From contig JAJEBR010000121.1 in assembly GCA_022822445.1 (NCBI GenBank), positions 1 to 64,000 on the forward strand: a stretch of DNA of 64,000 bases, read 5' to 3'. Position numbers and translations under genes: made by a program. How positions within the stretch are numbered: the stretch's first letter is position 1; the number at the start of each line of letters is the position of its first letter. The notes under the pieces were generated by a model. It did not search any database and had not been told where the DNA came from. It saw nothing but the letters and a program-made list of their open reading frames with translations. Below, piece after piece: positions 58,726 through 64,000 of this stretch. The DNA is from Gemmatimonadota bacterium (GTDB taxonomy: Bacteria; Gemmatimonadota; Gemmatimonadetes; Longimicrobiales; Gaopeijiaceae).

Positions 58726-60726
58726 GTGCGCACGCGATTCCTCAAGACGATGATGATGTTCCCGACTGCGGGGGATGCGGGCGCCGGAGCGCGTCTGGCC
58801 GCCCTCGCCGTGCTCCTGTGTCTGCCCGCTGCCGCATCCGCGCAGCATGGGGCCACCGCCGGAGAGTGGCGCCACTACGGAGGCGATGCCGGCAGCACCC
58901 GCTACTCCCCGCTCGACCAGATCGACAGCGGAAACGTGGGCGACCTGGAGGTGGTCTGGCGCTGGAGGTCCGACAACTACGGGCCGAGGCCCGAGTTCAA
59001 CTATCGTCCGACCCCGCTTATGGTGGACGGCGTCCTCTATGCGACGGCGGGATACCGGCGCACGGTGGTGGCGATCGACGCGGGCACCGGCGAGACGCTC
59101 TGGACCTACCGGCTCGACGAGGGGGTCCGGTCAGCGCCGCGCCGCAACTCCGGGAGGGGGGTGACCTGGTGGGAGTCCGAGGGGATGGCGCCGCGTATCT
59201 TCATGGTCAGTCCGGGGTTCCACCTGGTGGCGCTCGACGCCGCGACGGGGTTGCCGGTCACCGGCTTCGGCAACGACGGAGTGGTCGACCTGCGGCTCGA
59301 TCTGGGCCGCGAGGTCGACCTCGAGACGGCGCCGATCGGTTCCAGCTCCCCCCCGGTGGTAGTGGGGAATGTGGTGGTGGTGGGGTCCGCGCTGCCCTCC
59401 GGGGGGGCTCCCCGCACGCGGGAGATGCCGCCGGGGCACGTTCGCGGCTACGACGCGGTCACGGGCGAGCTGGTCTGGACCTTCCACACCATCCCGCAGG
59501 CCGGTGAATACGGGAACGACACATGGGAGGACGGATCCTGGGAGTATACCGGGAACGCCGCGGTGTGGCCCCCCTTCACCGCGGACCCCGAACTGGGCTA
59601 CGTGTACCTGCCGGTCGAACTGGGGACCCACGACTACTACGGGGGACACCGGCCCGGCGACAACCTCTTTTCGCAGAGCATCGTGGCGCTCGACGCCGCG
59701 ACCGGCGAACGCGTTTGGCACTTCCAGACGGTCCACCACGGCATCTGGGACTACGATCCTCCGACGGCCCCGATCCTGGCCGACCTGGTCGTGGACGGGC
59801 GCGAGATCCCGGCGGTCGCTCTGCTGACGAAGCAGACCCTCACCTTCGTCTTCGACCGGAGGACCGGAGAGCCCGTGTGGCCGATCGAGGAGCGGCCCGT
59901 GCCGCAGACCGACGTGCCCGGGGAGCGCACCGCGCCCACGCAGCCCTTCCCCACCAGGCCGCCTCCCTTCGACCGCCACGGCGTGGACCTCGACGAGATC
60001 ATCGACTTCACCCCCGAGTTGCGCGCCGAGGCGATGGAGATTCTGTCGCAGCTGCGTCACGGGCCGCTGTACACGCCGCCCTCCCTGCCCGTTGAAGGCG
60101 GCACGCAGGGCACCCTCATGGTTCCCGGCTCGCTGGGCGGCGTGAACTGGCCCGGCGGGGCCCTCGACCCCGAGACCGGCTACCTCTACGTCCAATCGGC
60201 GACCGCGCCGAGCGTCATCGGGCTCGCCCCGGCGCCGGAAGTCTCCGAGATGGACTACATCCAGAGCCGCGGACGGATCCGTCTCCGGGGCGGCGGCGGT
60301 CCGCAGGGCCTCCCCCTCTTCAAGCCGCCATGGGGCCGGATCACGGCGATCGACCTCAACGCGGGCGAGATCGCGTGGCAGGTGCCCAACGGGGACGCGC
60401 CGGACTACGTGAAGAACCATCCCGCCCTGGAGGGGATCGATGTGGGTAGGACCGGACGGCCGGACCGCGGCGGGCTCCTGGTGACCGGCACCCTGCTCTT
60501 CGCGGGCGAGGGAGGCGGGATGTACGCCGCCTTCGGGTCTGGAGGGAACATGCTGCGCGCCCACGACAAGGCCACGGGGGAGATCGTTGCCGAGTTTGAA
60601 CTGCCCGCGAACCAGACGGGGCTCCCGATGACCTACATGTACGAGGGCCGGCAGTTCATCGTGGTGGCGGTGGGGGCCCGGGGGCACGCGGGCGAGCTGG
60701 TGGCGCTGGCGCTGCCCGAAGGGTGA
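58726..60726 (+). CDS. Exported PQQ-dependent dehydrogenase
   Basis: 666 aa. Likely GTG start at 58726 behind GGGGG. The signal peptide ends in PAAASAQ. It is an eight-bladed quinoprotein propeller with tryptophan-docking repeats such as WRHYGGDAGSTRYSPLDQID, VVAIDAGTGETLWTYRLDEG, VALDAATGERVWHFQTVHHG and WGRITAIDLNAGEIAWQVPN. HHGIWDYDPPTAPIL is the region holding PQQ contacts in glucose-dehydrogenase-like members. No cytochrome c motif (CxxCH) or N-terminal membrane domain is visible, so it is a soluble periplasmic form. It oxidises a sugar or alcohol. The CoA-ligase gene begins 7 bp after its stop. Confidence 0.92.
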   Translation: MRTRFLKTMMMFPTAGDAGAGARLAALAVLLCLPAAASAQHGATAGEWRHYGGDAGSTRYSPLDQIDSGNVGDLEVVWRWRSDNYGPRPEFNYRPTPLMVDGVLYATAGYRRTVVAIDAGTGETLWTYRLDEGVRSAPRRNSGRGVTWWESEGMAPRIFMVSPGFHLVALDAATGLPVTGFGNDGVVDLRLDLGREVDLETAPIGSSSPPVVVGNVVVVGSALPSGGAPRTREMPPGHVRGYDAVTGELVWTFHTIPQAGEYGNDTWEDGSWEYTGNAAVWPPFTADPELGYVYLPVELGTHDYYGGHRPGDNLFSQSIVALDAATGERVWHFQTVHHGIWDYDPPTAPILADLVVDGREIPAVALLTKQTLTFVFDRRTGEPVWPIEERPVPQTDVPGERTAPTQPFPTRPPPFDRHGVDLDEIIDFTPELRAEAMEILSQLRHGPLYTPPSLPVEGGTQGTLMVPGSLGGVNWPGGALDPETGYLYVQSATAPSVIGLAPAPEVSEMDYIQSRGRIRLRGGGGPQGLPLFKPPWGRITAIDLNAGEIAWQVPNGDAPDYVKNHPALEGIDVGRTGRPDRGGLLVTGTLLFAGEGGGMYAAFGSGGNMLRAHDKATGEIVAEFELPANQTGLPMTYMYEGRQFIVVAVGARGHAGELVALALPEG

Positions 60727-60733
60727 GCGGCGA

Positions 60734-62250
<1,517 letters not shown>

Positions 62251-62254
<4 letters not shown>

Positions 62255-63237
62255 AGGTCGCGATCTACGGGGCGGGCGCCACGGGCGGCTACCTCGGCGT
62301 GAAGCTGGCGCTGGCGGGGGTGGACACCACGCTGATCGCGCGGGGACCGCACCTGGAGGCGATGCGGCGGGGCGGGGTGCGGCTGCTGATCGAGGGCGAG
62401 GAGTTGGTGGCGCGGCCCTTCTGCACGGAGGATCCCGCCGAGGCCGGCCCGCAGGACTTCGTGATCGTCACGTTGAAGGCCCACTCGACCCCGGGCGTGG
62501 TCGACGCGATGCAGCCGCTGCTCGGTCCTCACACGGCGGTGGTGACCGCGCAGAACGGGGTGCCGTGGTGGTACTTCCACGGGGTCGGCGGCGACCGGGA
62601 GGGCACGCGCCTGGAGAGTGTCGACCCGGGCGGCCGCCAGTGGGACGGCATCGGGCCCGAGCGGGCGATCGGGTGCGTCGTCTACGTGGCGACCGAGATC
62701 GCCGAGCCCGGGGTGATCCGCCACTCCTACGGCAACCGCTGCACGCTCGGAGAACCTTCGGGTGAGAAGACCGACCGGATCCGGGCGCTCAGCAAGGCGC
62801 TGATCTCGGCCGGCGTGCGGGCGCCCGTCCGCAAGATCCGCCAGGAGATGTGGATCAAGCTGCTCGGCAACGTCTCCTTCAATCCCATCAGCGCGCTCAC
62901 GCAGGCCACCCTGGACCGGGTCGCCACCGAGCCCGGCACGCGCGCCGTGGCCCGGGCGATGATGGAAGAGACGCGCGCGATCGCCGAGGCGCTGGGCGTG
63001 CGCATCCGCATCGACATCGGGCGGCGCATCGACGGCGCGGCCGAGGTGGGCGCCCACCGCACCTCGATGCTGCAGGACCTGGAGAAGGGCCGCCCGATGG
63101 AGATCGACGCGCTGGTCACCTCGGTGCAGGAGCTGGGGCGGCTGGTGGGGGTGCCGACGCCGACGATCGATGTGGTGCTGGCGCTTGTGCGGCAGCGGGC
63201 GGGGGTGGCGGGGCTCTATTCGGCCTGGACCGGATAG
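62251..63237 (+). CDS. Ketopantoate-reductase-family oxidoreductase
   Basis: 328 aa. The GTG start overlaps the ligase stop. The Rossmann NADP site is VAIYGAGATGGYLGVKLA at the N-terminus. VTLKAHSTPGVVDAMQPLLG holds the conserved Lys/His region. AQNGVPWWYFHG has the AQNG motif, and MWIKLLGNVSFNPISALTQA the catalytic Lys and substrate Asn. The family reduces 2-dehydropantoate to pantoate for CoA synthesis (PanE), but paralogues act on other 2-keto acids. A long loop with EGTRLESVDPGGRQWDG is typical of the non-PanE group. The operon partner (an acyl-CoA ligase) favours a catabolic role over vitamin synthesis. Confidence 0.88.
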
Positions 63238-63269
63238 GCGCTCTCGGCGCCAGCGGGGATCGCCCACTG

Positions 63270-63305
63270 GTTGCCACGCACCGTGTTTCGGTGCGTGATG
63301 GCAAC
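63270..63305. terminator. Strong hairpin after the reductase gene
   Basis: GTTGCC plus ACGCACCG pair with CGGTGCGT plus GGCAAC around the loop TGTTT, with a 3-base bulge (GAT). It is positioned 33 bp after the stop at 63237 and between convergent genes. No T-run follows, so the terminator role is a guess from location. Confidence 0.5.
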
Positions 63306-63338
63306 GAATGGCCAAAACAGCGAGGTCTTTAACCGTAT

Positions 63339-63359
63339 GCGCACCGCTTTCTGGTGCGC
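63339..63359. terminator. Second hairpin, related to the first
   Basis: GCGCACC and GGTGCGC form a perfect 7-bp stem around GCTTTCT. The core CGCACCG, TTTC, GGTGCG is shared with the hairpin about 60 bp upstream. It could terminate either of the convergent genes. No gene is visible in 63238-63464. Confidence 0.45.
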
Positions 63360-63464
63360 GCCATCGGAGAGCGGGCAAATCGACCGAAACATGTCCTCCG
63401 TGTACCCTTCTTCGTTGCTCCCAGTCGTCCCCGAGAAGTACGCGAGCGTCTTTGCCCGCGCCTT

Positions 63465-64000
63465 CTACCCCCCGAAAAGCGTCACCTGGAAGATCCTGCC
63501 CAGTATCAGGATCAGGCTCATCCCCGTGAAGACCACGATACTGATCCAGGTGAACGCCCGCGCGAAGGCCGACGGGTAGAAGTGCGGGTCGTCCTTCGGG
63601 ATCACCTTCAGGCAGTAATGGAAGTTCAGGCAGAAGATGACCGGCGCGACGAAGTACGCCAGCGCCGACGCCACCAGCACCAGGAACACCGGCCGCGGCA
63701 CTACCGCGATGAAGACCACCGCGGCCACCAGCGAGAAAAGCATCGTCATCCGGTAGATGTTGTACTCCGAGTACCAGCGGCTGCGGTGGATCGCGGTAAC
63801 CTGCTCCGCCGACGTCCCCGCCAGCGCCGCCGTCGGCCGGAAGAGGTTGCGGCAGCACGCCCCCACGATCCGCGGCCAGCCGTCGAAGTAGTTGAAGGCG
63901 GTCGAGAAGGTGGCGGCAAAGGCGCCCAGCATGAAGATCGTCATCATCCACGGGCCCACGCTCTCGGTGAAGATCCCCGCGATCTCACCCATCACCGCGC
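63465..64000 (-). CDS. Nramp-family divalent metal transporter, C-terminal part
   Basis: The frame runs off the right edge, and about 178 residues are present. Four to five membrane helices are visible: GPWMMTIFMLGAFAATFSTA, MTMLFSLVAAVVFIAVVP, VFLVLVASALAYFVAPVIFC and AFTWISIVVFTGMSLILILG. FSTAFNYFDGWPRIVGACCR fits the conserved stretch in bacterial Nramp-like carriers, where a similar FST-x(5)-DG-R pattern follows a helix. It would import Mn or Fe with protons. The metal-binding DPGN and MPH motifs lie outside the window, so the assignment is moderate. Confidence 0.65.
   Translation of the reverse strand, partial: AVMGEIAGIFTESVGPWMMTIFMLGAFAATFSTAFNYFDGWPRIVGACCRNLFRPTAALAGTSAEQVTAIHRSRWYSEYNIYRMTMLFSLVAAVVFIAVVPRPVFLVLVASALAYFVAPVIFCLNFHYCLKVIPKDDPHFYPSAFARAFTWISIVVFTGMSLILILGRIFQVTLFGG

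Overview
High-GC DNA from a Gram-negative bacterium. The outer-membrane parts are a TonB-dependent receptor, a phosphate porin, an RND tripartite efflux pump and many lipoproteins. The mix of secreted BNR propellers, a 6-bladed propeller lipoprotein, an S9 peptidase with an acidic insert, a PQQ dehydrogenase and FmdB- and DUF6483-like proteins looks most like Gemmatimonadota. That placement is an inference from gene content, not from a marker gene. No rRNA, tRNA, CRISPR array, IS element or phage was seen.

Layout. 0-8 kb: end of a LuxR-type regulator, a large BNR/sortilin-like secreted protein, a DUF6483 protein, a lipoprotein, threonine aldolase, a GNAT acetyltransferase and an FkbM methyltransferase. 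8-18 kb: ANKH/MOP-like membrane protein and MBL hydrolase, a gene remnant, a lipoprotein, an aminotransferase, a SLOG protein, an APC permease, FKBP isomerase, a HAD hydrolase and an aldo/keto reductase-RidA fusion. 18-25 kb: three tandem paralogous single-pass membrane proteins, an FmdB zinc ribbon and an S9 peptidase. 25-31 kb: a thioredoxin-fold ORF with an in-frame TGA at a UxxC position (candidate selenoprotein), a frameshifted propeller lipoprotein, an exported RidA lipoprotein, a broken class V aminotransferase, an intact class I aminotransferase and glutaminyl cyclase. 31-41 kb: class V aminotransferase, NodT/MFP/RND efflux operon and an AbiE toxin-antitoxin pair. 41-50 kb: rhodanese, TonB receptor, YbaK editing protein, serine hydrolase, cardiolipin synthase and an RsmC-like methyltransferase. 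50-57 kb: a phosphate locus (porin, pstS, phoU fusion, pstC, pstA and two pstB copies). 57-64 kb: flotillin and NfeD, PQQ dehydrogenase, acyl/oxalate-CoA ligase, ketopantoate reductase-like protein and the end of an Nramp transporter.

The most notable system is the phosphate locus. Its two adjacent PstB ATPases have complementary lesions. One keeps the LSGGQ signature but has lost the Q-loop Gln and the switch His. The other keeps those two but has LSLEE in place of LSGGQ. Together they would form one normal and one degenerate ATP site. The PhoU of the same operon carries a C-terminal domain resembling a low-molecular-weight phosphatase without its catalytic Cys and Arg.

A second layer is a family of 37-bp imperfect palindromes (17-base arms around a 3-base centre). 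They occur in intergenic gaps between 0.3 and 36 kb, mostly just after stop codons. Three genes between 25 and 29 kb carry in-frame TGA codons or poly-G frameshifts. Base-call error should be excluded there before they are called pseudogenes or recoded genes.
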